Shown one piece after another: positions 25,501-32,688 of a DNA stretch of 64,000 nucleotides. The first letter of the stretch is position 1. Each line of letters starts with the position of its first letter. The translations under genes were made by a program, and so were the position numbers. A model generated the notes under the pieces. That model saw only the letters and a list, made by a program, of their open reading frames with translations, did no database searches and had not been told where the DNA came from. The stretch is from contig NZ_JGYG01000002.1 of assembly GCF_000740795.1 (NCBI RefSeq), positions 310,001 to 374,000 on the forward strand, written 5' to 3'. Source of the DNA: Haematobacter massiliensis (GTDB taxonomy: Bacteria > Pseudomonadota > Alphaproteobacteria > Rhodobacterales > Rhodobacteraceae).

Positions 25501-25516
25501 TTCCGTCCACGATCAA
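16577..25516 (-). CDS. ndvB: Cyclic beta-1,2-glucan synthase
   Basis: A giant inner-membrane enzyme (2,979 aa) that makes periplasmic cyclic beta-1,2-glucans for osmoadaptation and host interaction. Order: soluble N-terminal domain (1-345), a Pro/Ala/Ser linker (~350-510), TM segments (~535-605), GT84 transferase with LDADTRLP (~750) and QHRWARGDW (~902), more TM segments, a glycoamylase-like domain (~1400-1640), two carbohydrate-binding/beta-sandwich modules, and a GH94 phosphorylase domain with GGDWNDGM (~2642). All catalytic signatures are intact. The start is a TTG at 25516 or GTG at 25510; the first ATG is at residue 48. The frame upstream is an IS remnant, so the original promoter may have been altered. 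Confidence 0.95.
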   Translation of the reverse strand: MIVDGTNSEQSSIRIPFWSGGSLRAAGASVAESESPDLYAFQPFRIMERLDQNQAVIAKNYLSIMAAARDGELITPAAEWLIDNHHVVEENFRHLRRDLTPSFYRHLPQITLANGQRVPRAFALAWQYVAIADSEISVAGLTEMVEGYQTRRILTIGELWAIPALLRFVLLENLRRQSEQVDSARRQRLAANALADQMLIATGDGGVALLLATHAGEAREDTFASQLVYRFRDGTQISREGTAWLDARLAERGTTAERMVALEHARQSASNVSSGNIIRSLRLMDDVDWLTWFEKVSAVDRVLRQSSDYGRLDKPSRNTYRDTVERVARYGQLNEVEVAEKAVALARTDMPHESQRRPDPEPSELLNTGVTPGGARSPASDDAKNLASSAEPVDRDTLAEGGAEAPLSAPSPSDRVRTASASGDAGHQNVLPLSDPSSEALRAPDQSAASGAPASGTDANRITAPSPEPQAEAAPSAFRDTPAGDAGTAADIPPPPDARPEVGRVLVGDRLSELEQACGYRMRLGERCLRFARRLGWPAIFVPMLVLSVIIAGLLALTLPADPMLPLPVAVVLILLALVPASDAAMALVSLVSARLVPPARLPAYDYTDAIPPEARTLVVIPCLLTDYDTIDDLLGNLERHYLANPRGEVSFALLSDWADAAEETQPSDEELVTYARNGIDLLAERYAHDGRRRFFLLHRRRLFNAAEGVWMGWERKRGKLSELNQLLEGEGDTTFLDTGPRPPEGVRYVVTLDADTRLPRDSIADLVGKIDNPVNRPRNDPKTGLVTRGHGILQPRVTPSLTSGAESSVFQRVFSANRGLDPYVFAVSDLYQDLLDEGSFTGKGIYDVRAFDAAIDNRLPENAVLSHDLIEGSLARAALVSDVQVIEDFPTRYEVDVSRQHRWARGDWQLLPFILDPTNGLNGVARLKMVDNLRRTLVPIAWVLASAIGWLTMPFTAALWWQVGLVLTFIFVPLANFLIGVVPRQRGTSPRSHVHVVLSEGRGLLVEFGLRLTFMAHLAVKMGDAIGRALYRMFVSRKHLLEWRTAQQVHVGSRSDLKDYLRYMWVSPVIGLGLLAAVALLNPACLAVALPFALIWTLAPLAAWEVSRPLATEDRLNIRPTDRDTLRRTARLTWRYFETFVTAESNWLPPDNFQEAPAPKIAERTSPTNIGLYLLSVLTARDFGWISFEAAVGRIEQSLGTVERMEKYRGHLYNWYDTANLAVLEPRYVSAVDSGNLAGHLVTLSSALREWSRNPSVNMLGNLDGIGDVLALVRERHNAVPDDRRTLRPLRRRIEERIDGFARSLASYLDEPQLAPVRAINLAVIAEDIRKLSLDLDREAGHAATAELVWWANALKATCDAMTGDSLAGWQEKNSLAERLAALAERARALAFAMDFRFLMDPEKRLLSIGYRPDLGERDLSCYDLLASEARLASFFAIAKGDLPVEHWTRLGRPVTAFEGRGVLLSWSGSMFEYLMPPLVMQERVGGILNQSNAMAVAVQIQHGNRLGIPWGVSESAFNARDREMNYQYYAFGVPELGLKRTLGQDVVIAPYATLLASQIRPHAAVANLRRLEKMGAFGPQGAYDAVDFTPSRLQEGAKYAVVRNYMAHHHGMSIVAIGNSILDGIHRTRFHDDPVIKAAELLLQEKAPREIVPLTRSDAATVPAHVAGPEAQPLNVAPEPEDNRNAVAILSNGHHSVMLSTTGAGYMTYGRLAVTRWRPDPTFDHGGSFLFLRDTSSGKWWSASTSPRRAKREVAGAVFSDHKAEFHKVAHGIDSRMEVIVAAEANAEGRRIVLRNLGTEARTIEITSYGEIVLDRAESDAAHPAFSKMFVRTEVWENGRIITARRNRRNSGDRQLHLAHFLSGPPEGRGTEFETDRRAFIGRGRTLGTAAAFDEGAELTGATGFTLDPIFSLRRRIRILPRKEASLIFWTVVTDTAEELERAVAHYSRAETFEHESRLAWTYSQVQLRHLDIPLEEAALFRRYAALLVYPDLSLTAMDAATQAAMGPQSALWPAGISGDVPIFLLRLDSDADLPIVREALRMHLYFRARGLLADLVILNERATSYSEQLQEEINALSQSYERRRTGEGGNVYVLRRDMLGRETLDTLLAVARISLHTRNGRLSEQIHRLDTIAEEVSAPKAPPSPRPAVQALPPPAFPEENLRFWNGYGGFSGDGRSYVIRLRHGEATPHPWINVIARGAFGFHTSATGAGFTWSVNSRDHQITPWSNDPVIDPPGEGFFIHDPETGRIATPFAGLSDDPLALYEVRHGFGHTTFRGFTDWLEVEAVQTLHADQPAKLTRLTLHNRSGRTLRLRVAGYAECVLGQNRSRTAPMIRLRRLTSGGLAARNPFATEAAGHAAVFTCDRVVTGFLGSRTAFFGRGGNLRRPAALADGWPGSSLETEGDPCAVLVSEMTLPPGASRSVTFALGDGEEAEVDTLPARVLGEDAWQAALSAAAGEWDGITGSLQVRTPDPKLDLMINGWLPYQAIACRIRARSAFYQASGAFGFRDQLQDTSALLLQDPSLARAQILNAASRQFPEGDVQHWWLPATGAGVRTMISDDVVWLGHLTQRYVAATGDTALLDHPLPWLEGRKLEDGEHDAFYTPGHSEDSAPLYEHCARALDLAVARTGSNGLPLILGGDWNDGMNRVGEKGRGESVWLGWFLATTLDAFTPFAQARGEAERADRWRAHRARLAQALETAGWDGAWYRRGYYDDGSPLGSTESDACRIDSIAQSWAAISGVASDERATIAVDAALSHLVDREAGLIRLFQPPFVGGADGEGRDPGYIQGYPPGVRENGGQYTHAAAWMVYALARMGRGADAHGLFDMINPISHAESPAEADRYRVEPYVVAADVYGIGDKRGRGGWTWYTGSAGWLYRAAVEGILGITLADGNLRVEPNIPPDWPGYEADIRLPDGRRYHIAVTRGDASHTVEVTRQSTEATERPAVDQPLPREAAEADSGSTAHSRSGEETPRA

Positions 25517-25639
25517 GCCTGATGCCGGTGGGTCATGCAGCGCCTCCCTGAGAGATGGGCGGCGACCGGAATACTTCGCTCACCCTGGCCGCAACGCAGC
25601 GAAAGCGGCGTTGTTCCCTGCGCAGCGCGCGGCACTTCG

Positions 25640-25938
25640 GATACTGATCGTCGTGCACGGACTTTGAGCAATCCGGCACCTTCCACGTGTCGCTCGGGCA
25701 AGCCCTTCGCCATAAGGGCGAAGACTGAAAGCCGGGTCCATCGCTTCCAGCCGTTGCAGTAGCTCATCACCGCGGCGTAGTTTCCCGGCGCAGTGCGTCA
25801 GGGTAACCAGTTGTGGTTTATAAAGATTATTTCGATCTGGACACGGTAGCCATCGACACGCCAGTGACCGTGACCTTTGGAGAAGGAAGGTCGAAGGCAC
25901 CTTACCCGCTCTTCGAGCAGCCAGTAGAGGTTGGCCAT
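25640..25938 (-). pseudogene. Decayed IS5-family transposase, N-terminal remnant
   Basis: From an ATG at 25938 the minus strand reads MANLYWLLEERVRCLRPSF, SKGHGHWRVDGYR, IIFINHNW, then TGA at 25800-25798, then in the same frame RTAPGNYAAVMSYCNGWKRW. This matches the N-terminus of IS5-type transposases (usually ...PKSHG..RVDDRRVLSGIIFINRNGLRWRDAP...YNRWKRW). The TGA sits where Trp is expected. The catalytic core is absent. No terminal inverted repeats are evident. The remnant lies just upstream of the glucan synthase gene on the same strand. The region 25939-26208 shows nothing else. Confidence 0.7.
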
Positions 25939-26208
25939 AAATCAGGTCTCCTTGCAGAGCCTGAATATGTCGCGCAGCTGAAATCAATATGTGGCTCGGC
26001 AGAAGCGACAAGCGGTGTGCGTCAGATGCAAATACATAGGCGAGGGCCTCCGGCATCTGACGATCGCTTTATCCACCCCTGCGGCTCTCTCCCCTTCGGC
26101 CCGCTGCCGATTTGCCGCCCTTGTAATGGGGCTACTGTCAATGAAAGGGCGCTCCTCCGGGCGTCGGTGCGGCGCCACCACTTGCCGCAAGGGGGTATCC
26201 GCGCATAG

Positions 26209-27024
26209 ATGCGGCTCATGGCTTTCACATTTTCCCTGTCCCGTCGTCCCACCGTTGCTGTCATTCGCCTGCAAGGCACAATCGCTGCGGGTGGCCGGGG
26301 CGGGTTGAGCGATGCATCCCTTGCTCCGGTGATCACGCGGGCTTTCGCAAAGAAGCCTGTGGCGGTGGCGCTTGCCGTGAATTCTCCTGGCGGCTCCCCG
26401 GTGCAGAGCGCGCTCATCGCGGCGCGGATTCGCCGTCTGGCAGAGGAGAAACATGTACCCGTCCATGCCTTCGTGGAGGACGTGGCCGCCTCGGGGGGCT
26501 ACTGGCTTGCGACTGCGGGGGATGACATCTGGGCGGATGAGAGCTCCCTTCTGGGATCCATTGGGGTCATCCATGCCTCCTTCGGATTTCCCGAGTTCAT
26601 TCATCGCCACGGCATTGAGCGGCGGGTGCTGACGGCGGGTCGTTCAAAGAGCCTTGCCGATCCGTTCCGCAGCATGACAGAAGCCGACGAGCAGCGGATC
26701 CGGGCCTTGCTCGAACCGATTCACGGGAACTTCATCCGGCATGTGGAGATGCGGCGCGGTGCACGGCTGGCCAGCGGTGTCGATCTGTTTCAGGGCGATG
26801 TCTGGGTCGGTCAGCAGGCGGTGGCGCTGGGACTCGCCGACGGGATCGGTCATCTCGTGCCGCGGATGAAGGCGGTCTATGGTGACAAGATCCGCTTTCG
26901 CGCGTTCGGACCAAAGAGGTCTCTGCTCTCGCGGCTTGGCGTACAGGCGCTCGGCGCAGAGGTTCTGGCCGGGATGGAAGGGGCCGCAGAGGAGCGGGCG
27001 CTATGGGCGAGATACGGGTTGTGA
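26209..27024 (+). CDS. S49 family (SppA-like) serine peptidase
   Basis: 271 residues, a short one-domain SppA-like protein. It has VAVIRLQGTI, LAVNSPGGSP, the nucleophile motif DVAASGGYW (S95), and the general-base Lys in AGRSKSLADPF (K147) as in Bacillus SppA. It has no N-terminal membrane anchor, unlike signal peptide peptidase A, so it may act on the cytoplasmic side. The next gene begins two bases after its stop. Confidence 0.9.
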   Translation: MRLMAFTFSLSRRPTVAVIRLQGTIAAGGRGGLSDASLAPVITRAFAKKPVAVALAVNSPGGSPVQSALIAARIRRLAEEKHVPVHAFVEDVAASGGYWLATAGDDIWADESSLLGSIGVIHASFGFPEFIHRHGIERRVLTAGRSKSLADPFRSMTEADEQRIRALLEPIHGNFIRHVEMRRGARLASGVDLFQGDVWVGQQAVALGLADGIGHLVPRMKAVYGDKIRFRAFGPKRSLLSRLGVQALGAEVLAGMEGAAEERALWARYGL

Positions 27025-27025
27025 C

Positions 27026-27211
27026 ATGCTGTTGAAGGTCGCGATATTCTTTCTGGCGGCGATCGTTCTGCTGGGCTTTCTGGGCCAGATGCGCTGGTTC
27101 CGCCCGTCCCGCAAGCGACAGCCGCCGCAGATCTCCAAGCCGCAGCGGTGTGGGGACTGCGGGACATGGCTCATCGGGCGTAAGACTTGCCCCTGCAAGG
27201 ACAAGGCCTGA
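27026..27211 (+). CDS. Small membrane protein with C-terminal cysteine knuckles (61 aa)
   Basis: One N-terminal transmembrane helix (VAIFFLAAIVLLGFLG), a basic linker (RPSRKRQ), then CGDCGTW and CPC, which could form a zinc ribbon. The ATG lies two bases past the S49 peptidase stop, so the two are co-transcribed. I do not know a function; the same arrangement in relatives would support a membrane-peptidase partner. Confidence 0.7.
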   Translation: MLLKVAIFFLAAIVLLGFLGQMRWFRPSRKRQPPQISKPQRCGDCGTWLIGRKTCPCKDKA

Positions 27212-27249
27212 CGCGTTTCCGGCGCATCCGAGGGCGGAAGGGAGAAGAC

Positions 27250-28032
27250 ATGGCACCCAAGGCACTGGTTACCGGCGCGGGGAAACGTATCGGGCGGGAG
27301 ATGGCCCTCTATCTCGGCCAGCGGGGGTATGAGGTCGCGGTTCATTACTCGGCCTCCGCCAATGGCGCGGATGAGGTCGTACGCCAGATCCGGGAGGCAG
27401 GCGGTCAGGCCGTGGCCCTGCAGGCCGACCTGCTGAGCGCGGCGGAGACGGAAAGCCTCGTGCCTCGTGCGGTGGATATGCTTGGCGGGGCGCTGACCCT
27501 GCTCGTCAACAATGCGTCGATCTTCGAATATGACACACTCGCCTCGGCTACGGCGGAAAGCTGGGACCGGCATATCGGTTCCAACCTCCGCGCGCCGTTC
27601 TTTCTGACGCAGGCCTTTGCGGCGCAGGCGCCGCAGGCGGGCAAGGACGACCGGGGCGAGGCCGTGGCGCAGGCCCTCGTCGTCAACATCATCGACCAGC
27701 GGGTGGAAAAGCTGACGCCGGAATTCATGACCTATACGATTGCCAAGATGGGTCTTTGGGCCTTTACCCGCACCGCGGCGCAGGCGCTTGCGCCGATGAT
27801 CCGGGTCAACGGCATCGCACCCGGGCCAACGCTTCGCGGCGCGCGTCAGGATGACGAACACTACCGCCGCCAACGGGCCGCCACCATTCTGGAACGCGGG
27901 GCTGATCCTTCTGACATTACTGCGGCTCTCGGATATCTGATCGAGGCGCGATCCGTTACCGGGCAGCTTCTGTTCGTTGACGGGGGGCAGCGGCTTGCCT
28001 GGCAGACGCCGGGCATCCTCGGCACGAAATAA
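27250..28032 (+). CDS. Short-chain dehydrogenase (FolM/pteridine reductase-like)
   Basis: 260 residues, classical SDR: nucleotide-binding TGAGKRIG, NNAS near 92, and catalytic YTIAK (Y-x3-K). TGxxKRIG and an NADPH-type loop (HYSASANGADE) resemble FolM/PTR1-like dihydrofolate or dihydromonapterin reductases; this subfamily call is tentative. The start at 27250 follows GGGAG. It precedes uvrC but is separated by 335 bases. Confidence 0.85.
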   Translation: MAPKALVTGAGKRIGREMALYLGQRGYEVAVHYSASANGADEVVRQIREAGGQAVALQADLLSAAETESLVPRAVDMLGGALTLLVNNASIFEYDTLASATAESWDRHIGSNLRAPFFLTQAFAAQAPQAGKDDRGEAVAQALVVNIIDQRVEKLTPEFMTYTIAKMGLWAFTRTAAQALAPMIRVNGIAPGPTLRGARQDDEHYRRQRAATILERGADPSDITAALGYLIEARSVTGQLLFVDGGQRLAWQTPGILGTK

Positions 28033-28367
28033 CCTTTCTTGTTCTTTCTGGCGGTGACAAGCGGCGGCGAGACTTGACTTTTCCATAGCGGGCTTTGCCC
28101 GTCACGAATTGTTCACGATTCATACGCATTTGCGGCCGCTTTGCCTGCGTCAAAAAAATTAATCATCAAAATCAATATGTTGTAGTGATGCTCAAAAAAT
28201 GGGCAGCTTGACGAAGGGGCAGGAAAACAAGGAAAAAGGCTCTCTGCCAGGAAGTTGTCTCCAGACTTATCCACAAAAATGGTGGACTCCTTTTCCCTTG
28301 CATACCGAGTGCCCAGATTGCAGCCCATGCCGGGAATCGACCCGGTTGCCAAAAGGAGAGCCAGCCC
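28033..28367. other. Intergenic region upstream of uvrC
   Basis: 335 bases without a gene. It contains an unusually AT-rich block (28146-28200, runs of A on both strands) for this GC-rich genome, probably the promoter region of uvrC, but no convincing -35/-10 pair is seen. The uvrC ribosome-binding site AAAAGGAG is at the right end. Confidence 0.5.
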
Positions 28368-30239
28368 GTGACCGCTGCCGAACCCAGACCGGACCAGCCG
28401 AAAACCGGACATGCGGTGATCGCGGATTATCTTCGCACGCTCGACGCCTCGCCCGGTGTTTACCGGATGCTGGATGGCGAGGGGCGGGTGCTCTACGTCG
28501 GAAAAGCGCGAAACCTCAAGGCGCGGGTGTCGAACTACGCGCGCCCCTCCGGTCATTCAGGGCGCATTGCCCGGATGATCCGCGAGACGGCCTCCATGAT
28601 GTTCCTGACGACCCGGACGGAGGTGGAGGCTCTGCTGCTTGAGCAGAACCTCATCAAGCAACTGAAGCCGCGCTACAACGTTCTGTTGCGCGACGACAAG
28701 AGCTTTCCGAACATCCTGTTGTCGCGGGAGCACCCCTTTCCGCCGATCAAGAAGCACCGTGGGCGCAAGGCGGAAAAGGGGGATTATTTCGGCCCCTTCG
28801 CCTCGGCCGATGCGGTGAATCGGACAATCAACCAGTTGCAGAAGGTGTTCTTGTTGCGCACCTGCTCCGACGCGACCTTCTCCAGCAGGACGCGCCCCTG
28901 TCTGCTCTATCAGATCAAGCGGTGTTCCGCGCCCTGCGTCGGCCACGTCTCGGAGGAGGGCTATGCGGGCCTCGTCCATGATGCGAAGGAGTTTCTGGAA
29001 GGCCGTACGACCCATGTGCAGGCCGAACTCGCCACCGAGATGCAGGCCGCCTCGGAAGCGATGGAGTTCGAGCGTGCCGCCGCGCTGCGGGATCGGATCC
29101 GGGCGCTGACGCAGGTGCAGTCCTCGCAGGGGATCAACCCGCGCGGAGTGGCGGAAGCGGATGTGATCTCGCTCTACATGGAGGGTGGACAGGCCTGTGT
29201 GCAGGTCTTCTTCATCCGTGCGAACCAGAGCTGGGGCAACCGCGATTACTATCCCCGGACCGGTTCCGGTGCAGAGGCGGGGGAGGTGCTGGAGGCGTTT
29301 CTGACGCAGTTCTACGATGACAAGACGCCCCCGCGCCTGATCCTGCTCTCGCAGGAGATCGACAATGCCGATCTGGTGGCGGAGGCCCTGCGGGAGCGCG
29401 CGGGCAGAAAGGTGGAGATCAGCGTACCGCTCCGGGGTGAAAAGGCGGAACTGGTGGCCAATGCCCTCCGCAACGCGCGGGAGAGCCTTGCCCGCCGCCT
29501 GTCGGAGAGCGCGACGCAGGCCCGGCTGCTGGAAGGGCTGGCGGAGGCTTTCGGGCTTGAGGGGCCGCCCACGCGGATCGAGGTCTACGACAACTCCCAC
29601 ATTCAGGGCACGAACGCGGTCGGCGGCATGATCGTCGCGGGGGCGGAGGGGTTCATCAAGTCTCAGTATCGCAAGTTCAACATCAAGGGCACCGAGATCA
29701 CGCCCGGCGATGACTTCGGCATGATGAAGGAGGTGCTGACCCGGCGTTTCCAGCGGCTGCTGAAGGAAGACCCGGAACGGCAGGGAGAAGCCTGGCCCGA
29801 CCTGCTGCTGATCGACGGCGGGGCGGGGCAGGTTTCCGCCGTGCACGAGATCATGGCGGAACTCGGGGTCGAGGACATCCCCATGGTCGGCGTTGCCAAG
29901 GGGATTGACCGGGATGCCGGCAAGGAGGAGTTCTACCGCCCCGGCGCGCCGCCCTTCGCGCTCCGCCACAATGACCCGGTGCTCTACTTCGTCCAGCGCC
30001 TCCGCGATGAAGCGCACCGATTCGCGATCGGCACCCACCGGGCAAAGCGGGCGAAATCCGTCGGGGCCACGCCGCTGGACGAAATCCCGGGCGTCGGCGC
30101 GTCGCGGAAACGCGCGCTGCTTCAGCATTTTGGTTCCGCCAAGGCCGTGGCGCGCGCGGGCCTTTCCGATCTCAAGGCAGCGCCCGGCATATCTGAGGCC
30201 ATCGCTCAGACGGTTTACGACTTCTTCCACAAGGACTGA
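28368..30239 (+). CDS. uvrC: UvrABC excinuclease subunit C
   Basis: Makes both incisions in nucleotide excision repair. 623 residues: GIY-YIG domain at about 25-105 ([18 protein letters not shown]), the UVR motif near 220-250 ([15 protein letters not shown]), the RNase H-like 3' nuclease with [16 protein letters not shown] and LLIDGGAGQ, and C-terminal helix-hairpin-helix repeats ([18 protein letters not shown]). Complete. The GTG start at 28368 has GGAG nine bases upstream. uvrB lies elsewhere in this window (58279). Confidence 0.97.
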   Translation: MTAAEPRPDQPKTGHAVIADYLRTLDASPGVYRMLDGEGRVLYVGKARNLKARVSNYARPSGHSGRIARMIRETASMMFLTTRTEVEALLLEQNLIKQLKPRYNVLLRDDKSFPNILLSREHPFPPIKKHRGRKAEKGDYFGPFASADAVNRTINQLQKVFLLRTCSDATFSSRTRPCLLYQIKRCSAPCVGHVSEEGYAGLVHDAKEFLEGRTTHVQAELATEMQAASEAMEFERAAALRDRIRALTQVQSSQGINPRGVAEADVISLYMEGGQACVQVFFIRANQSWGNRDYYPRTGSGAEAGEVLEAFLTQFYDDKTPPRLILLSQEIDNADLVAEALRERAGRKVEISVPLRGEKAELVANALRNARESLARRLSESATQARLLEGLAEAFGLEGPPTRIEVYDNSHIQGTNAVGGMIVAGAEGFIKSQYRKFNIKGTEITPGDDFGMMKEVLTRRFQRLLKEDPERQGEAWPDLLLIDGGAGQVSAVHEIMAELGVEDIPMVGVAKGIDRDAGKEEFYRPGAPPFALRHNDPVLYFVQRLRDEAHRFAIGTHRAKRAKSVGATPLDEIPGVGASRKRALLQHFGSAKAVARAGLSDLKAAPGISEAIAQTVYDFFHKD

Positions 30240-30244
30240 GGCCC

Positions 30245-31198
30245 CTAGATCTCCGCTTCATCGAAGAAATCCCGATCGACCGTCCTGACGAGATAGGTGG
30301 CGCGGGTCCGCACGCCTACGCCATGGGCAAGCATCAGCTCGGCCAGCCGGCGGCCGTTGATCAGGACGACACGGTGTTGCACCCGCCGCAGATAATCCGC
30401 GGCATCCCGCGAAAAATCGGAAGTCGTGACGAAAACCCCCTTCGTGGCGCCTTCACCGGTGAGCGATCCGATGAACTTCTGCATGTCCGGCCGACCCACC
30501 CGATGATCCTCCGCATAGCGCTTGGCCTGCACGAAAACCGCATCGAGGCCCAGGGCGTCCTCATGGATGATCCCGTCAATCCCGTCATCAGCGCCCTGGG
30601 CCGTCAGGCGTCCGTTCGTCAGGTCTCCGCCTCCGAACCCCATTGCCCCAAGCAGCTCCAGGATGACCCGCTCAAAGCGCCGCGGGGTCATCTGGCGCAC
30701 AAGGGTCAACAACTCGTCCCGCACCGCGGCATTGAGCTGTTGTGATGCTGTTTCGATGGCGTCTTCGGGGGTCTGCTCTATTGCAGAACGTTCCTCGGCA
30801 GCACCTGCGACTGGCGAAGAGAATGTCTGTCCCGGAGCCGAACCCCCCGTACGTGAGATTTCCTGCCAGTGAAGGTAGGTTGGATATCGTTCCAGCATTT
30901 TGAGGTCGATCTTGTCTGGCCTGGAAGCCAGCAACGCCCTTCCTTCCGCTGTGATCTCATGGGTGCCTCGCCCGACCGACCTTAAAAGCCCGGCTTTGGC
31001 GAGATAGGTCCGGGCCCAGTGTATGCGATTATGAAGGACTGTCTGCTTCCCGCTGGAAAGAAGGGCATCGGCATCTTCATCACTGATATGCAGCTGCGAC
31101 TGCAGGGCGCCAACACACTCGCCGACGCGCCGCGGTCGTTCGTCCTCAAGCAGTGTAAGGAGCGGAAGCATGAAAGCCTGAAAGTTTGGAAGGGTCAT
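30245..31198 (-). CDS. Mrr-like restriction endonuclease (type IV)
   Basis: 317 residues. The N-terminal Mrr winged domain (~1-110: YLAKAGLLRSVGRGTHEITAEG) is followed by a linker and the PD-(D/E)xK nuclease domain: FERVILELLGAMGFG, the catalytic core around DGIDGII and VFVQAKRY, then QKFIGSL and GVFVTTSDFSRDA. Mrr enzymes cut methylated foreign DNA. No methyltransferase is adjacent, as expected for type IV. The ATG at 31198 was chosen; its ribosome-binding site is weak. It converges on uvrC and diverges from pgsA. Confidence 0.9.
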   Translation of the reverse strand: MTLPNFQAFMLPLLTLLEDERPRRVGECVGALQSQLHISDEDADALLSSGKQTVLHNRIHWARTYLAKAGLLRSVGRGTHEITAEGRALLASRPDKIDLKMLERYPTYLHWQEISRTGGSAPGQTFSSPVAGAAEERSAIEQTPEDAIETASQQLNAAVRDELLTLVRQMTPRRFERVILELLGAMGFGGGDLTNGRLTAQGADDGIDGIIHEDALGLDAVFVQAKRYAEDHRVGRPDMQKFIGSLTGEGATKGVFVTTSDFSRDAADYLRRVQHRVVLINGRRLAELMLAHGVGVRTRATYLVRTVDRDFFDEAEI

Positions 31199-31327
31199 GA
31201 TACACCGGAGCAGAAATCTTGGTATTGGTAGACCGGTCGCAACCTCCGCCGCAAGAAGCGGGCTCTCCTCTTTCAACCCCCGGTCCGAAGGGCTAGGTAT
31301 GTCGCCGAGACAAGAGGGGCGTCGCGC

Positions 31328-31993
31328 ATGAAATGGAACATTCCGAACATCCTCACCGTGTTCCGGCTGATCGCGGCAGCGGGGATACCGGTGATGTTTC
31401 TCTACTTCGCCCGCCCCTGGGCCGACTGGTTCGCGCTGGCGCTTTTCATCGGCGCGGCGGTGACCGACTGGATCGACGGCTACCTCGCCCGGGCCTGGGG
31501 GCAGGAGAGCCATTTCGGCGCGGCGATGGATCCGATCGCCGACAAGGCCATGGTGGTGATCGCCCTGCTGGTGATTACCGGCTATTCCGGCATGAACCCG
31601 TGGCTCATCCTTCCGGCGACCGTCATCCTGTTTCGCGAAGTGTTCGTCACCGGCCTGCGGGAGTATCTGGGGGACCGCTCGCGGCTCCTGAAGGTGACCA
31701 GGCTCGCCAAGTGGAAGACGACGGCTCAGATGGTCGCGATCGCCGTGCTGTTTCTGGGTACCGGCCTCGACTATCTCAAGGGCATCCACCTGCGTGGCAT
31801 GACGCCAGAGGCCTATGCCCGTGCGGTGGAACTGGGAACGGCAGATCCGGTCCGCACCTGCTTTGCCAGTGGCTGCGCCGGCGCGGCGACCGTCCTGGGT
31901 CTGGGACTGATCTGGATCGCGGCCGGACTTACCATCGTCACCGGCTTTGACTATTTCAGAAAGGCTCTGCCCTATCTGAAGGAGCCGAAATGA
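31328..31993 (+). CDS. pgsA: CDP-diacylglycerol-glycerol-3-phosphate 3-phosphatidyltransferase
   Basis: Makes phosphatidylglycerol phosphate in the inner membrane. 221 residues with the CDP-alcohol phosphotransferase signature D-x2-DG-x2-AR-x8-G-x3-D-x3-D, read as DWIDGYLAR, then GAAMDPIADK (about 54-76). Several hydrophobic helices follow. A short insertion near 145-180 (GMTPEAYARAVELG) is typical of alphaproteobacterial versions. Its TGA overlaps the ATG of moaD. Confidence 0.96.
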   Translation: MKWNIPNILTVFRLIAAAGIPVMFLYFARPWADWFALALFIGAAVTDWIDGYLARAWGQESHFGAAMDPIADKAMVVIALLVITGYSGMNPWLILPATVILFREVFVTGLREYLGDRSRLLKVTRLAKWKTTAQMVAIAVLFLGTGLDYLKGIHLRGMTPEAYARAVELGTADPVRTCFASGCAGAATVLGLGLIWIAAGLTIVTGFDYFRKALPYLKEPK

Positions 31994-32238
31994 TCGACGT
32001 TCTTTATTTCGCCTGGGTGCGGGAGCGGATCGGTCTGCCGAGGGAGCGGCTTGAAACAACTGCCCCCGATGTCGCCGCGCTGGTTGAGGAGCTCAAGGCG
32101 CGGGAGCCGCGCTATGCCGCCGCTTTCGCCGATACGCGCGCTCTGCGTGTCGCGCTGGACCAGGAGCTTGCCGATTTCGACGCGCCGCTGGCCGGTGTGA
32201 GGGAGGTCGCCTTCTTCCCGCCGATGACCGGGGGCTGA
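31990..32238 (+). CDS. moaD: Molybdopterin synthase small subunit
   Basis: 82 residues, ubiquitin-like sulfur carrier ending in the required Gly-Gly (FFPPMTGG). It starts with LYFAWVRERIGLP as in MoaD. Coupled to pgsA (ATGA overlap) and followed four bases later by moaE; both subunits form the synthase that inserts the dithiolene sulfurs into precursor Z. Confidence 0.96.
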   Translation: MIDVLYFAWVRERIGLPRERLETTAPDVAALVEELKAREPRYAAAFADTRALRVALDQELADFDAPLAGVREVAFFPPMTGG

Positions 32239-32241
32239 GAC

Positions 32242-32688
32242 ATGGAGATTCGCGTCCAGAGCGAGGCCTTTGCAGCGGGGCAGGAGCTTGACACCTTTAC
32301 CCGTCGGGCCTGCGCTGCGGGGGCTGTGGTCAGCTTTACCGGCGTGGTGCGCGATGTGGCGGGCGGTCTTGTCGCCATGGAGATCGAGCATTACCCCGGC
32401 ATGACCGAACGCGCCATCGCCGGGATGGCGGAGGAGGCCGTACGCCGCTTCGCGCTGGTGGATGCGCTGGTGATCCACCGATACGGAAGGCTCGCGCCGG
32501 GAGAGCAGATCATGATGGTCGCCACCGCCTCCGCTCACCGTGGAGCGGCCTTCGCTGCGGCGGAGTTCCTGATGGACTGGCTCAAATCCCGCGCGCCCTT
32601 CTGGAAGAAGGAACTGACGTTGGGTGCTGCCGACTGGGTTGCCGCGCGTCAGGAGGATGAAGATCAGCTTGACCGCTGGCGGGACTGA
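32242..32688 (+). CDS. moaE: Molybdopterin synthase catalytic subunit
   Basis: 148 residues with GAVVSFTGVVRD, MEIEHYPGMTERAI, IHRYGRLAPGEQIMMV and the active-site KSRAPFWKKE. It partners MoaD encoded directly upstream. Complete. It is the last gene of the pgsA-moaD-moaE unit; a long non-coding region follows. Confidence 0.96.
   Translation: MEIRVQSEAFAAGQELDTFTRRACAAGAVVSFTGVVRDVAGGLVAMEIEHYPGMTERAIAGMAEEAVRRFALVDALVIHRYGRLAPGEQIMMVATASAHRGAAFAAAEFLMDWLKSRAPFWKKELTLGAADWVAARQEDEDQLDRWRD

Noticed and set aside
25813-26208. 131-codon plus-strand frame upstream of the S49 peptidase
   Set aside because: It opposes the transposase remnant and has no recognisable domain or good start.
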